DNA of 64,000 nucleotides from the NCBI RefSeq assembly GCF_006385875.1, contig NZ_VFSU01000019.1, forward strand, positions 62,001 to 126,000, read 5' to 3'. Under the pieces are notes generated by a model. That model saw only the letters and a list, made by a program, of their open reading frames with translations, was not told where the DNA came from and did not search any database. Shown here in pieces: positions 1 to 8,326 of this stretch. Position 1 is the first letter of the stretch. Each line of letters opens with the position of its first letter. Position numbers and translations under genes: made by a program. Origin of the DNA: Sandaracinobacter neustonicus. Lineage in GTDB: Bacteria > Pseudomonadota > Alphaproteobacteria > Sphingomonadales > Sphingomonadaceae.

Positions 1-170
1 CTCTCTTCCTTGCGCGGGCTGCTCTCCAGCGAACGATAAACAAGGAAAATGACAAGTCCGATAACGGGCACGAACAGCAGCGGCGAAATTCCCGCATCGT
101 CCGCCAGCGCCGCGCCCAGCAAGCCCAGCGCCACCACCGCACCCAACAGGATCAGCCGAAGAGAGCCCAT
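1..170 (-). CDS. small two-TM membrane protein, partial at window edge
   Basis: Reading leftward from an ATG at 168-170 gives a hydrophobic segment (about residues 4-23, LILLGAVVALGLLGAALA), a short acidic loop (DDAGIS), and a second hydrophobic segment ending in VIFLVYRSLE, then SSPRKEE at the window edge. It is therefore a small inner-membrane protein with two predicted membrane helices and a charged cytoplasmic tail, cut off at its C-terminus. No family was recognised. No convincing ribosome binding site is visible upstream. The ATG is nevertheless the first start in frame after the repeat island. The opposite-strand reading of this stretch is low-complexity and was judged a shadow. Confidence 0.5.
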   Translation of the reverse strand, partial: MGSLRLILLGAVVALGLLGAALADDAGISPLLFVPVIGLVIFLVYRSLESSPRKEE

Positions 171-329
171 CCGCCGCTGCTGCCACAGCCCGCGCGAAAA
201 TACACGCGCCTTGTGGGGGTGGGTGCTGCATTGAGGAGGCTTCGCCCCCTCAAACTCCCCCAGCAGGGAGCCGTGCTCCCTGCACCCACATTTGTTTTAT
301 CTGGCGCTTTTCGTTGTGCTTTTCCTCCT

Positions 330-412
330 CACCCCGGACTTGATCCGGGGGCCAGCCGTTCTTCGGCAACGTGTGGGTGAAAAGCTGGACCCCGGATCAG
401 GTCCGGGGTGAC
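330..412. repeat. R4 palindromic repeat, inverted pair
   Basis: Two copies of a palindrome with core CCCCGGACTTGATCCGGGG face each other around a 25-30 base spacer: one reads rightward at 330-354, the other leftward at 384-412 ending in GGGGTGAC. The same core recurs at 41727-41747, 49013-49094 (pair), 52117-52200 (pair) and 60822-60850. It behaves like a REP-type intergenic palindrome. Confidence 0.8.
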
Positions 413-510
413 GTTGTGGGGGTTGCGAGGGTGGTGGGCGTCTCAGGGGCCTTCGACCCTTCGACAATCTCAGGGCTCAGGCTGAGCGGGTGGAGAGGTT
501 AGTGGGCTTG

Positions 511-698
511 GCCCGGCGTTACTCCCCTCTCTCCATCTCTCTCCCCGGCGGGGAGAGAGAGCCTCGTTGCGCCGCAGGCAATGGAATCGGATCACCCGCA
601 CGGCGCTGGAGTTGCGCCGTTGCGCCAATTTCGAGGGTGCAGGGACATCATGTCCCTGCTGGGTTCCAAGGGCGAAGCCCTTGGCCGCGCGGCGCGCA
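511..698 (+). repeat. R1 dispersed intergenic element, copy A
   Basis: This is the most divergent of five copies of a roughly 170-190 base element. Ordered blocks are GGCCCGGCG, CTCTCCATCTCTC, a G/C-rich hairpin, GCGCCGCAGGCAAT, GATCAC, GAGGGTGCAGGGA, the short hairpin arms GGGAcatcatgTCCC, and finally a CAAGGGC / GCCCTTG hairpin. The other copies are at 17000-17163, 24530-24720 (reverse), 41515-41698 (reverse) and 52231-52421. No protein reading is conserved between copies. Confidence 0.75.
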
Positions 699-712
699 AA
701 ACCAAGCCGCCG

Positions 713-1516
713 CTAACTCCCAGCCTTCAGCTTCGTCACCACCCCTTGCCCCATCTGCGCCATCAGGTCGAACAGCGCGTCCGGGTTCTGCCGTTTCAGC
801 TCCAGCAGCGCCATTTCCGGCCCGCCCCCGCCAACCGGGATTTCGCGCAGACCGCTCGCGAAGCCGTTCAGGATGATCGCCGCGGCTTCGTCGGCGGAGA
901 TTCCGGCGTCCACATCATCTTCGCCCGCCCCCTTTGCCGTTCCGTCGGCGGTCAGCGCCCGCGCGCCGATCTCGGTGCGCACAAAGCCCGGCACGATGGT
1001 CGTCACCTTCACGCCGCGCCCGGAAACTTCGGTGCGCAACGCGTCGAAAAAGCCCATCACCGCATGCTTGGCCGCGCAATAGCCGGTGCGCTGCGGCGAT
1101 CCCACCTTGCCCGCCACGCTGGCAACGGCAGCCACATGGCCGCTGCCGCGCGCCAGCATCTGCGGCAGCACCAGCTTGGTCAGATGCACCGGCGCGAAGA
1201 AATCCACTTCCATGATCGTGCGATAGACATCGAACTCGGTGTCCTCCGCCAGACTCCGCTGCGAAATCCCGGCGTTGTTGATCAGCATGTCTACCGGCCC
1301 GGCATGGTCCACCACGGCGGGCAGCAGATCATGGTCGGTCGCCTCGAACGGCAGGATCACATTGTTCGGAACGTCGGCCGCCACCGCCGCCAGCGCCTCG
1401 CGGTTCCGGCCGGAGAGGATGACGGTCGCCCCCGCCACGCCAAACGCCCGCGCCAGCCCCGCGCCGATGCCGGAGGACGCCCCGGTGATCCAGATCCGCT
1501 GTCCCTGATAATTCAT
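713..1516 (-). CDS. short-chain dehydrogenase/reductase (SDR)
   Basis: This is a cytosolic NAD(P)-dependent oxidoreductase of the classical SDR family, 267 residues, substrate unknown. The nucleotide-binding glycine motif is at residues 11-18 (TGASSGIG). The NNAG motif is at 80-83, the catalytic serine near 133, and the YxxxK pair is Y146/K150 (YCAAK). The start is MNYQGQRIW, whose ATG overlaps the stop of the upstream nnrU-like gene by 4 bases (1513-1516). That overlap indicates translational coupling, and the longer N-terminal extension is low-complexity shadow. It is the last gene of the five-gene leftward operon that begins with the POT transporter. Confidence 0.85.
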   Translation of the reverse strand: MNYQGQRIWITGASSGIGAGLARAFGVAGATVILSGRNREALAAVAADVPNNVILPFEATDHDLLPAVVDHAGPVDMLINNAGISQRSLAEDTEFDVYRTIMEVDFFAPVHLTKLVLPQMLARGSGHVAAVASVAGKVGSPQRTGYCAAKHAVMGFFDALRTEVSGRGVKVTTIVPGFVRTEIGARALTADGTAKGAGEDDVDAGISADEAAAIILNGFASGLREIPVGGGGPEMALLELKRQNPDALFDLMAQMGQGVVTKLKAGS

Positions 1517-2199
1517 GCCAACACTCCCCAAGGTGGCACCATCGGTGCCTTCATGATTGCCGGATGCACAAACGTCAGCAGCGCCCACAAGGCCCCGCCC
1601 GCCAGCACCGGCACCACCCCCGGCCACAGCGCGCTCCACGGCTGCACACCCTTCATCTGCGCGCCCAGCGGCCAGAAGCTGGTTTCCTTCTCATAACGCG
1701 CCCATGTCGCACCCAGCAGCTGCCGCTTCTTATGGTCCTGATGCGCCGCCCCCAGCAGCGCCAGCCCGCCGATCCCCAGCACCAGCAACAGCGTGGGCAG
1801 GCTGCCCGAAAGCCAGCCGTGCACAAAGGCCCAGATGGCAAAGGCCCACATCATCGGATGCCGGGTGATCCGCATCGTCCCGCTCGCGGGTCGCTCCGTC
1901 ACCGGCACGCCTGCCAGCCCCTTGTTCGCGGGCGTTAAAGACCCGGCGAACAGAATGCAGGCGATCAGCATCAGCGCCGAACACAGCGGCCACGCCCATG
2001 CCGGTGCCACCCACAGCGGGTAAGGCTCCATCCCGCGATAGGCGAAGATCGCCCCGCCCAGCAGCAGGATGGAGATCAGCGAATAAACCGCCTGAAACCC
2101 CTTCTCGCCCAACCGCGCCACCAGCGCGCTGCGAACCGGCCGGGCGGCCAGCCCGATATGTGTCAACACGAACGCCAGCAACAGCCCGATGAACAGCAT
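1513..2199 (-). CDS. NnrU-like integral membrane protein
   Basis: A 228-residue membrane protein with about five to six hydrophobic helices and the family pattern RITRHPMMWAF (here after TMRITRHPM) and ARYEKETSF near the C-terminus. These are typical of the NnrU/isoprenylcysteine-methyltransferase-like membrane fold. NnrU was named for a link to nitrite/nitric oxide metabolism, but no denitrification gene lies nearby, so that role should not be assumed here. The ATG at 2199 was chosen because GGAGG lies 5 bases upstream. Two earlier in-frame starts (2253, 2220) lack a ribosome binding site. Its last four bases overlap the SDR start. Confidence 0.8.
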   Translation of the reverse strand: MLFIGLLLAFVLTHIGLAARPVRSALVARLGEKGFQAVYSLISILLLGGAIFAYRGMEPYPLWVAPAWAWPLCSALMLIACILFAGSLTPANKGLAGVPVTERPASGTMRITRHPMMWAFAIWAFVHGWLSGSLPTLLLVLGIGGLALLGAAHQDHKKRQLLGATWARYEKETSFWPLGAQMKGVQPWSALWPGVVPVLAGGALWALLTFVHPAIMKAPMVPPWGVLA

Positions 2200-2203
2200 G
2201 GCA

Positions 2204-2212
2204 ACCTCCGCA
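2204..2212 (-). promoter_or_regulatory. strong Shine-Dalgarno fixing the nnrU-like start
   Basis: On the minus strand the sequence GCGGAGGTTGCC precedes the ATG at 2199. The GGAGG core spaced 5 bases from ATG decides this start over two upstream ATG candidates without such a site. Confidence 0.7.
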
Positions 2213-2263
2213 TTCCGCATCAGGAACGCAAGGATACCAGCCAGAACAAGCATGGCGCAGCCG

Positions 2264-3562
2264 TCAGCGCGTATAGGCTTCCGGCAGCTGCGTCCGGTCC
2301 CGTCCCGGCAGGTATCGCCGCGCCAGCCTTGTCTGCCGGCTTTCCAGATTCTGCGGCACGCCCCGGATGAACACCTTCTCCGTCTGTGTGGAAAGCTCCA
2401 GCGGATCGCCGGACCAGATCACCACATCGGCCCGCGCGCCCTGCTTCAGCACGCCCTGCCCTGCCAGCCCGAAGATTTCGGCCGGGGTCTTGGTGATGCT
2501 GGCAAAGGCCTGATCCCATGTCAGCCCCACGCCGCCCGGCAGCCGCGCCTGCGCCACCATGTTCCCGGCATAATGCGGCAGGTTGCGCGGCTGGAACGAG
2601 GCATCCAGATCAGGCGTGCCCAGCGCCACCTTCACGCCCGCCGCCGCCATGCGCCCCACGTTGGACATGGTCGCGCCCAGATACTCGAAATTCTCCGGCC
2701 GGTTCTGCATCCCCAGCGTGATCACCGGCACACCCGCGCGGGCGATCTCGTCAGCCACCAGCCAGCCCTCGTTGGCAGACACCAGCACCAGCCGCAGCCC
2801 CGGATACATGCGCGGCAGCTTCAGCACCTGCCGGATGTCGGAAGCCCGATCCACCCGCACCAGCAGCGGCTGCGCGCTTCGCAGCACCAGCGTCAGCGCC
2901 TCCGCATCCTCTGGCGTCAGCCGCGGGTCCTGCGACAAGTCGCGCTCGCCCTTCCGCCCCCGCATGGAGCGTTGCGCTTCTTCCAGCGCGTTGGTCAGCT
3001 CGTTCCAAGCCGCCGGGCGCGAACCGCCCGCCAGTTCCGATCCGCGCTCACCATAGCTCACATATTGGAACGCCCGGGACCGCAGCGGTGCCGTCACCCC
3101 TTCGCCAAGGCTCAGCACAAAGCCCTGCCCCGCGAACAGCGTGCGCCCCGGTGCCGGGCCGACGATCGCCGCCGTCACCCCTTCCTGCCGGGTGACGGGA
3201 ATGGAGGTTTCAGCCGGGTTCAGCGCCACGTCCAGATCCAGCGCGGCGGTCCCCGGGGAGCGGCGGGCGGACAGGTCATTGGTGCTGCTGTTGCCCGCAA
3301 TCTCGGCGGTTCCGATCTGGCTGAGCCCGGCGATCACGCCGGGCGTCACCCATTTGCCGGTCGCATCCACCTGCGTGAACCCGGCAGGCACGGACACACC
3401 GGGCGAGACGCCGATCACGACGCCGTCATTCAACAACACGGTCCCGCCCTCGATGGGCGCGCCGTTATTCGTGATGATCTTACCCCCGGTGATCGCAATG
3501 CGCTCTTGCGCAAGCGCCGGAACCGAAGTCGCCATCAGAAGCGCAAACAGGATCTTCCTCAT
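2264..3562 (-). CDS. amidohydrolase-fold protein with lost metal ligands
   Basis: A 432-residue exported protein: signal peptide at residues 1-18 (MRKILFALLMATSVPALA), then an amidohydrolase (imidazolonepropionase/deaminase-like) fold. The beta-sandwich entry motif WVTPG is present at 71-75. The following HxH metal ligands are replaced: where the neighbour reads IIDIHSHLG this protein reads VIAGLSQIG, so the two histidines are L80 and Q82. Only one histidine is evident in the rest of the chain. It is probably a pseudoenzyme or partner subunit of the intact amidohydrolase encoded immediately upstream, whose stop its start overlaps (ATGA, 3559-3562). C-terminal GARADVVIWSGDPLE is the usual family closing motif. 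Confidence 0.85.
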   Translation of the reverse strand: MRKILFALLMATSVPALAQERIAITGGKIITNNGAPIEGGTVLLNDGVVIGVSPGVSVPAGFTQVDATGKWVTPGVIAGLSQIGTAEIAGNSSTNDLSARRSPGTAALDLDVALNPAETSIPVTRQEGVTAAIVGPAPGRTLFAGQGFVLSLGEGVTAPLRSRAFQYVSYGERGSELAGGSRPAAWNELTNALEEAQRSMRGRKGERDLSQDPRLTPEDAEALTLVLRSAQPLLVRVDRASDIRQVLKLPRMYPGLRLVLVSANEGWLVADEIARAGVPVITLGMQNRPENFEYLGATMSNVGRMAAAGVKVALGTPDLDASFQPRNLPHYAGNMVAQARLPGGVGLTWDQAFASITKTPAEIFGLAGQGVLKQGARADVVIWSGDPLELSTQTEKVFIRGVPQNLESRQTRLARRYLPGRDRTQLPEAYTR

Positions 3563-4956
3563 TTGCGGTCTCCTTCACCCGGCTGGCCCAGTTCGAAATC
3601 GCTCACCGGCCGTCGCTTCGGATCATTGCTGTCATACATCAGCGCCCCGTCGATCCACACCTTCTCGGGCCGGGAATAAACGCTCAGCGGATTGCCGTTC
3701 CACAGCACCACATCCGCCTGCTTGCCCGGCTCCAGGCTGCCCACCTTGTCGGCGATGCCCAGCGCCTTGGCCGGGTTGATGGCAATCCACGTCCAGGCTT
3801 CCTCGTCCCTGATCTGCAAGCCCCATTTCCGACCGTCAGACAGCGCCTTGGCGGTTTCCTGATTCAGCCGCTGAATGCCGTCGGCATCGTCCGAATGGGT
3901 GATCGCGCAGCCGCCAGAGGCATGGAAGAAGGGCAGATTCTCCTCGATCCCGTCATAGCTTTCCAGCTTGAAGCCCCACCAATCCGCCCACATGGCGGCG
4001 CAAATGCCATTGTCGCGCAGCAGGTCGGCGATCTTGTAACCCTCCACCGCGTGATGGAAGGCCGTCACCTTATATCCGAACTCCTTCGACAGCTGGATCA
4101 CGTTCGCCATCTCGTCCGCGCGATAGCAATGGTTCTGCACCAGAATCTTGCCGTCCAGCACGCCTGCCAGCGTTTCCATCTGCAAGTCGCGCTTCTGCGG
4201 CCCCTTCGCCGCCTTCATCCGCTGCTGGTAATCGCGCGCATTGGCCCATGTCTGGCGCATCATCGCCACATTGCCCATGCGCGTGCCGGGCATCTGGTTG
4301 CGGCTGCCATAAACCCGCTTGGGGTTCTCCCCGCAGGCCATTTTCAGCGTCCATGGCGCGTCGGGCATCATCATGTCCTGCGCCGTCCGCCCATAGACAT
4401 TTTTCAGCGTCACGCCCCGCCCGCCGAACAGGTTGGCAGAGCCGGGCAGCACGTGCAGCACCGTCACCCCGCCCGCCAGCGCGCGGGAGAAATTCGGGTC
4501 CTGCGGCCAAACCGAATGGATCGCCCAAACCTCCGGCCGCACCGGAGACGTCACTTCATTGCCATCCGAATGCGCAGGCACGCCCGGCGCGGGATAGTCC
4601 CCCAGATGGCTGTGGATATCGATGATGCCGGGCGTCACCCATTTGCCCGTCCCGTCGATCACGGTCGCCCCGTCCGTCGGGACGCTCGCGCCGATCGCCG
4701 TCACCTTGCCCTTTTCAAAGCGCACCGCACCGCCGTCGATCCGGCCACCCTTGCCATCATAGATGGTCACGTTGGAAACCACCGTCGGCACGCCCGGCCA
4801 TGCGTGATAGGTGGATTTCACCTCCCCTTCGGCCTCCGGGCTGCCGCCCTGCAACGCCGCAGGCGGCGGCGCAGACGCCGCCACCGGCTTCGGCCCGCTC
4901 GTCGTCGCACATCCCGCCAGCAACCCCGCCAGCAGGCCCACAGCCACTATCCGCAT
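3559..4956 (-). CDS. lipoprotein amidohydrolase (intact metal site)
   Basis: A 465-residue amidohydrolase-superfamily enzyme anchored as a lipoprotein: the lipobox LLAGC puts the lipidated cysteine at residue 16. The metal-binding HxH is intact (H115/H117 in IIDIHSHLG). Further likely ligands are the H in ILVQNHCYR, the HH in VTAFHHAVEG and the D in ITHSDD. The C-terminal PGKQADVVLWNGNPL motif closes the composite beta-sandwich. The start is the ATG at 4954-4956, which shares one base with the stop of the POT transporter (TGATG). Operon context with a peptide transporter suggests periplasmic hydrolysis of a peptide or cyclic amide whose products are then imported, but this is inference. Confidence 0.88.
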   Translation of the reverse strand: MRIVAVGLLAGLLAGCATTSGPKPVAASAPPPAALQGGSPEAEGEVKSTYHAWPGVPTVVSNVTIYDGKGGRIDGGAVRFEKGKVTAIGASVPTDGATVIDGTGKWVTPGIIDIHSHLGDYPAPGVPAHSDGNEVTSPVRPEVWAIHSVWPQDPNFSRALAGGVTVLHVLPGSANLFGGRGVTLKNVYGRTAQDMMMPDAPWTLKMACGENPKRVYGSRNQMPGTRMGNVAMMRQTWANARDYQQRMKAAKGPQKRDLQMETLAGVLDGKILVQNHCYRADEMANVIQLSKEFGYKVTAFHHAVEGYKIADLLRDNGICAAMWADWWGFKLESYDGIEENLPFFHASGGCAITHSDDADGIQRLNQETAKALSDGRKWGLQIRDEEAWTWIAINPAKALGIADKVGSLEPGKQADVVLWNGNPLSVYSRPEKVWIDGALMYDSNDPKRRPVSDFELGQPGEGDRK

Positions 4957-6533
4957 CAATCAGCCTTTCCCGGGTGCACACCCGCCGCCTGCGCTTCGCC
5001 AATCTCGGAAGCACCGGCAATTTCATCGTCCTTCAACGTATCCAGATGCATCAACCGCTTGATCAGCGGGCTGATCGCCAGCACCAGCACCCCGGCCCCG
5101 ATCGCCATCCAGCCCACCTGCGAATAAACCGCCAGCGTCGATTCCGCAGTCGCCGCCCCGTCATGCCCGCCAGTCGCGCTCGCAATCAGCCCGGCCGCGA
5201 AATTGCCGGTGGCAGAGGCAAAGAACCATGTCCCCATGATCAGGCTCGCCATATGCGCCGGTGCCAGCCGGTTCATGGCGGACAAGCCCACCGGAGACAG
5301 GCAAAGCTCCCCGGTCGTGTGCAGCAGATAGATCAGGAAGATGAAGATCACCGGCGTCAGCCCGCCGCCCGCCGATCCCCACACCAGCACCAGAAAGCCC
5401 AGCCCCAGCTGCAGCATCGCCAGCCCGAACTTCGCAGGCGCACTCGGCTCCAGCCCCCGCTTCGCCAGCGCCAGCCACAGGATCGCGAACAAAGGCGCCA
5501 GCGTCACGATATAGATGGAGTTGATGGACTGGAACATCGAAGCAGGCACATCCCACCCCAGAATGTTCCGATCCACCGAACGGTCCGTGAACAGGTTCAG
5601 CGAAGACCCGGCCTGTTCGAACAGTGCCCAGAACAGGATGGAGCCAAGGATCAGGAACATCGCCGCGAAAATCCGGTCCCGGTCCTCGCGCGGCAGCTTC
5701 ACCACCGCCACCCAGATCACATAGCCCACCAGCACGGCCCCGGCCGCGCCCAGCAGCGTCCCCACCAGCGCCTGATTCTGGATCAGCCACCAGCTCACGC
5801 CCACCGCCGCGATGCCGGAAAGATACAGCCACCACTCCAGCGGCAGCCCCGCCTTGCGCGCCAGCAGCGCCTGCGGATCGGGCGCTTCGCCCCGGCCCTC
5901 CAGCCAGGGCTTGCCGATCACGAACACGATCAGCCCCAGCAGCATCCCCACGCCAGCCGCGCCAAAGCCATAGGCCCAGCCATAGGTCTGCCCCAGATAA
6001 CCGGCAAAGATCGCCCCCAAGGCCGCGCCAAGGTTAATCCCCATATAGAAGATGGTGTAGGCCGGATCGCGCCGCGGATCGGTGCGGCTGTAAAGCTGCC
6101 CCACGATCACGGAGATATTGGCCTTCAAAAAACCCGAGCCGACGATGATGAAGCTCAGCGCCAGCCAGAAGATGTTCATCGCCGGGTCGCCCTGCCCGCC
6201 GTCGCCCTCGGCCGCCATCAGCAAATGCCCAAAGGTCAGCAGGATCGCGCCATACAGCACCGCCTTGCGCTGCCCCAGCCAGCGATCCGCCAGATAACCG
6301 CCGATCACCGGCGTGATATACACCAAGGCCGTATAGGCCCCATAAATCACGCTTGCCTGCCCGTCCGAGAACATCCAGTGCTGAACAAGGTAGAAGATCA
6401 GCAGCGCCCGCATCCCGTAATAGGAAAAGCGCTCCCACATCTCGGCGAAGAACAGCACGAACAGCCCGCGCGGATGGCCCAGCCATGTCGGCCGCCCCCT
6501 CTCGCCAGCGACTTCAACAGTCGTTTGCGACAA
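4956..6533 (-). CDS. POT-family proton-dependent oligopeptide transporter
   Basis: An MFS-type symporter of the POT/PTR family (about 525 residues, 12-14 membrane helices). It carries the hallmark ERFSYYGMRALLIFYL after HPRGLFVLFFAEMW, and a family GGYLADRWLGQRKAVLYGA loop. Such proteins import di- and tripeptides with protons. There is no ATG near the 5' end. A TTG at 6533 with GGGAG seven bases upstream is preferred, and a GTG at 6575 without a ribosome binding site is the alternative. It leads a coupled operon with two amidohydrolases, the NnrU-like protein and an SDR. The spacer to the divergent moxR gene (6534-6721) must hold both promoters. Confidence 0.88.
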   Translation of the reverse strand: MSQTTVEVAGERGRPTWLGHPRGLFVLFFAEMWERFSYYGMRALLIFYLVQHWMFSDGQASVIYGAYTALVYITPVIGGYLADRWLGQRKAVLYGAILLTFGHLLMAAEGDGGQGDPAMNIFWLALSFIIVGSGFLKANISVIVGQLYSRTDPRRDPAYTIFYMGINLGAALGAIFAGYLGQTYGWAYGFGAAGVGMLLGLIVFVIGKPWLEGRGEAPDPQALLARKAGLPLEWWLYLSGIAAVGVSWWLIQNQALVGTLLGAAGAVLVGYVIWVAVVKLPREDRDRIFAAMFLILGSILFWALFEQAGSSLNLFTDRSVDRNILGWDVPASMFQSINSIYIVTLAPLFAILWLALAKRGLEPSAPAKFGLAMLQLGLGFLVLVWGSAGGGLTPVIFIFLIYLLHTTGELCLSPVGLSAMNRLAPAHMASLIMGTWFFASATGNFAAGLIASATGGHDGAATAESTLAVYSQVGWMAIGAGVLVLAISPLIKRLMHLDTLKDDEIAGASEIGEAQAAGVHPGKAD

Positions 6534-6721
6534 ACTCAGTCTCCCAGATGCGAGCCCGTCTGTCGCGGGCTCCACTTATAGCAGCTTGATGCGGCCCCCC
6601 GCCCGCAAGCGCAACCCCCAACGCGATCAACTGCAAACCCGGCTTTCACTGCCCCTCCCAATATCTCCATTGGCAAAACCCCCGCCCGCGCCGCACAAGG
6701 GGCCGCGAAAGGATTCCCCGT

Positions 6722-7585
6722 ATGAGCAACCCCACCCGTTTCGAAGGCACCGAAGCGTATGTCGCCACAGACGATCTGAAGGTCGCCGTCAACGCCGCCG
6801 CCACGCTGCGCCGCCCGCTGCTGGTGAAGGGCGAACCCGGAACGGGCAAAACCGTGCTTGCGCACGAGATTTCCAAGGCGCTGAACGCCCCGCTGCTGGA
6901 ATGGCACATCAAATCCACCACCAAGGCGCAACAGGGCCTGTATGAATATGACGCAGTCGCCCGCCTGCGCGACAGCCAGCTCGGCGATCCGCGCGTGGCC
7001 GATATCGCCAACTACATCCGCCGCGGCAAACTGTGGGAAGCCTTCACCGCCCCCACCCTCCCCGTCCTCCTCATCGACGAGATCGACAAGGCCGACATCG
7101 AATTCCCGAACGATCTGCTGCAGGAACTCGATCGGATGGAATTCAACGTCTACGAAACCGGCGAGACGGTGAAGGCCCACCAACGCCCCATCGTCGTCAT
7201 CACGTCGAACAACGAGAAAGACCTGCCGGACGCATTCCTGCGCCGCTGCTTCTTCCACTACATCCGCTTCCCCGATGCCGACACGATGAAGGCCATCATC
7301 GAAGTCCACTTCCCCGGCATCCAGAAAGCCCTCGTCCGCGAAGCGCTGACGATCTTCTACGACATCCGCGAAGTGCCGGGCCTGAAGAAAAAGCCCAGCA
7401 CGTCCGAACTGCTGGATTGGCTGAAACTCCTCCTCCACGAAGACCTGCCGCTGGACATCCTGCAAAGCCGCGACCCGAAAAAGCTGATCCCGCCACTGCA
7501 CGGCGCGCTGCTGAAGAACGAGCAGGACGTGATGCTGTTCGAGCGACTGGCGTTCATGGCAAGGCGCGAGGGCGCGAAGGGCTGA
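6722..7585 (+). CDS. MoxR-type AAA+ ATPase (CoxD-like), orphan
   Basis: A 287-residue AAA+ ATPase of the MoxR class. Walker A is GEPGTGKT (37-44), Walker B is LLIDEIDKAD (about 117-126), sensor 1 lies in VVITSNNEKDLPDAFLRRC with the arginine finger in the same block. MoxR proteins act as metal-insertion or remodelling chaperones and normally work with a von Willebrand factor A (VWA) protein encoded just downstream (CoxD/CoxE in CO dehydrogenase maturation). Here no VWA gene follows. Instead the sequence turns AT-rich about 75 bases after the stop. AAAGGA lies nine bases upstream of the ATG. Confidence in family is high; the cellular client is unknown. Confidence 0.88.
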   Translation: MSNPTRFEGTEAYVATDDLKVAVNAAATLRRPLLVKGEPGTGKTVLAHEISKALNAPLLEWHIKSTTKAQQGLYEYDAVARLRDSQLGDPRVADIANYIRRGKLWEAFTAPTLPVLLIDEIDKADIEFPNDLLQELDRMEFNVYETGETVKAHQRPIVVITSNNEKDLPDAFLRRCFFHYIRFPDADTMKAIIEVHFPGIQKALVREALTIFYDIREVPGLKKKPSTSELLDWLKLLLHEDLPLDILQSRDPKKLIPPLHGALLKNEQDVMLFERLAFMARREGAKG

Positions 7586-7837
7586 CCACCCTGTTGGACC
7601 GAACGCCTCCTCGGCCTTCGTGCGCGGAGGGGCGGGGTCGGACATGAATGGTGCCTTGCTGACGTGAAAACTGGAATTCACCACACACTCTAATTTCCAC
7701 CGATTCTGCCACTCTCAAGACCACCGCACACTTTTCCACCAGTCGTCGCAAAAATGCGAATACAAATCACCATCCATCACAATAGCAGACTTTCAGTTAG
7801 CAGAAATACTCCAGACAGAGCGCCAATTATCTAAGTA

Positions 7838-8326
7838 TCAGAATATCCAGCTCCATCCCCAGACAATTATTGCAACGATTCCTGCAGATATGATAGAAGC
7901 AAGAATTCCTGCAAGAAATGCGATCCATCGTTCTCGATTTACATTCGGCACACCAGCCAATTCCCGAAATGTAGTGATGTCTTGTTGCATTGCATCGCGA
8001 ATGCTCTTAAGCTTGCCGTCCGTGTCCTGCTTACTTTCGAGGATCTTATTCAATTCTTTTCGACTATTTTCGTATTCTGCCTTTACCTTCTGCGCACTCT
8101 CTTTCAACTGATCGATGGCCGTCAGACTCTCCGAGAGCGCTTCACGCGCAACTTCGAGTTTGCTAATCCTCTCGTCGACCGACCGTTTGTCGGGCCGAGA
8201 CACAAAAACTCCAACCTTCAACTCACCAAAATCAAAAATATTTGCAGAAATATTAAATATTGTATTTATATATTTTCCAAATATAGACTCAACAAAATTT
8301 AATAAAAATGAAAAAAATGATCTCAT
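7838..8326 (-). CDS. hypothetical coiled-coil protein with C-terminal membrane helix
   Basis: An unrecognised 162-residue protein. The N-terminus is an amphipathic/hydrophobic stretch (RSFFSFLLNFVESIFGKYI). Residues about 45-125 are rich in Lys, Glu, Ala and Leu in a heptad-like pattern predicting a coiled coil. Residues about 137-160 form a strong membrane helix (FLAGILASIISAGIVAIIVW) followed by GWSWIF. Codon use is AT-rich, unlike all neighbours, indicating recent transfer. GGATGGA lies just upstream of the ATG. It stands alone in the AT-rich patch. A tail-anchored or membrane-tethered rod is the most that can be said; no enzymatic motif is visible. Confidence 0.7.
   Translation of the reverse strand: MRSFFSFLLNFVESIFGKYINTIFNISANIFDFGELKVGVFVSRPDKRSVDERISKLEVAREALSESLTAIDQLKESAQKVKAEYENSRKELNKILESKQDTDGKLKSIRDAMQQDITTFRELAGVPNVNRERWIAFLAGILASIISAGIVAIIVWGWSWIF

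Larger units (their letters stand above)
171..712. repeat. intergenic repeat island 1 (hairpins, R4 pair, R3, R1 copy A)
   Basis: This 542-base stretch has no credible gene. It holds two short hairpins around 229-285 (one stem reads GCAGGGAGC / GCTCCCTGC), a pair of inverted R4 palindromes at 330-412, an R3-type motif at 455-490, and the R1 element at 511-698. It separates the leftmost gene from the end of the SDR gene. No promoter is obvious, since both flanking genes run leftward. Confidence 0.7.

Noticed and set aside
49-234. Short plus-strand reading at the window start
   Set aside because: Ser/Ala/Pro-rich shadow; the minus-strand reading shows two membrane helices.
1513-2199. Denitrification role for the NnrU-like protein
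   Set aside because: No nitrite or nitric oxide reductase genes nearby; the protein is used only as a family label.
4800-6581. Long plus-strand open frame across the POT transporter
   Set aside because: Rich in Arg, Gln, His and Pro without domain features; the minus-strand reading is a clear POT transporter.
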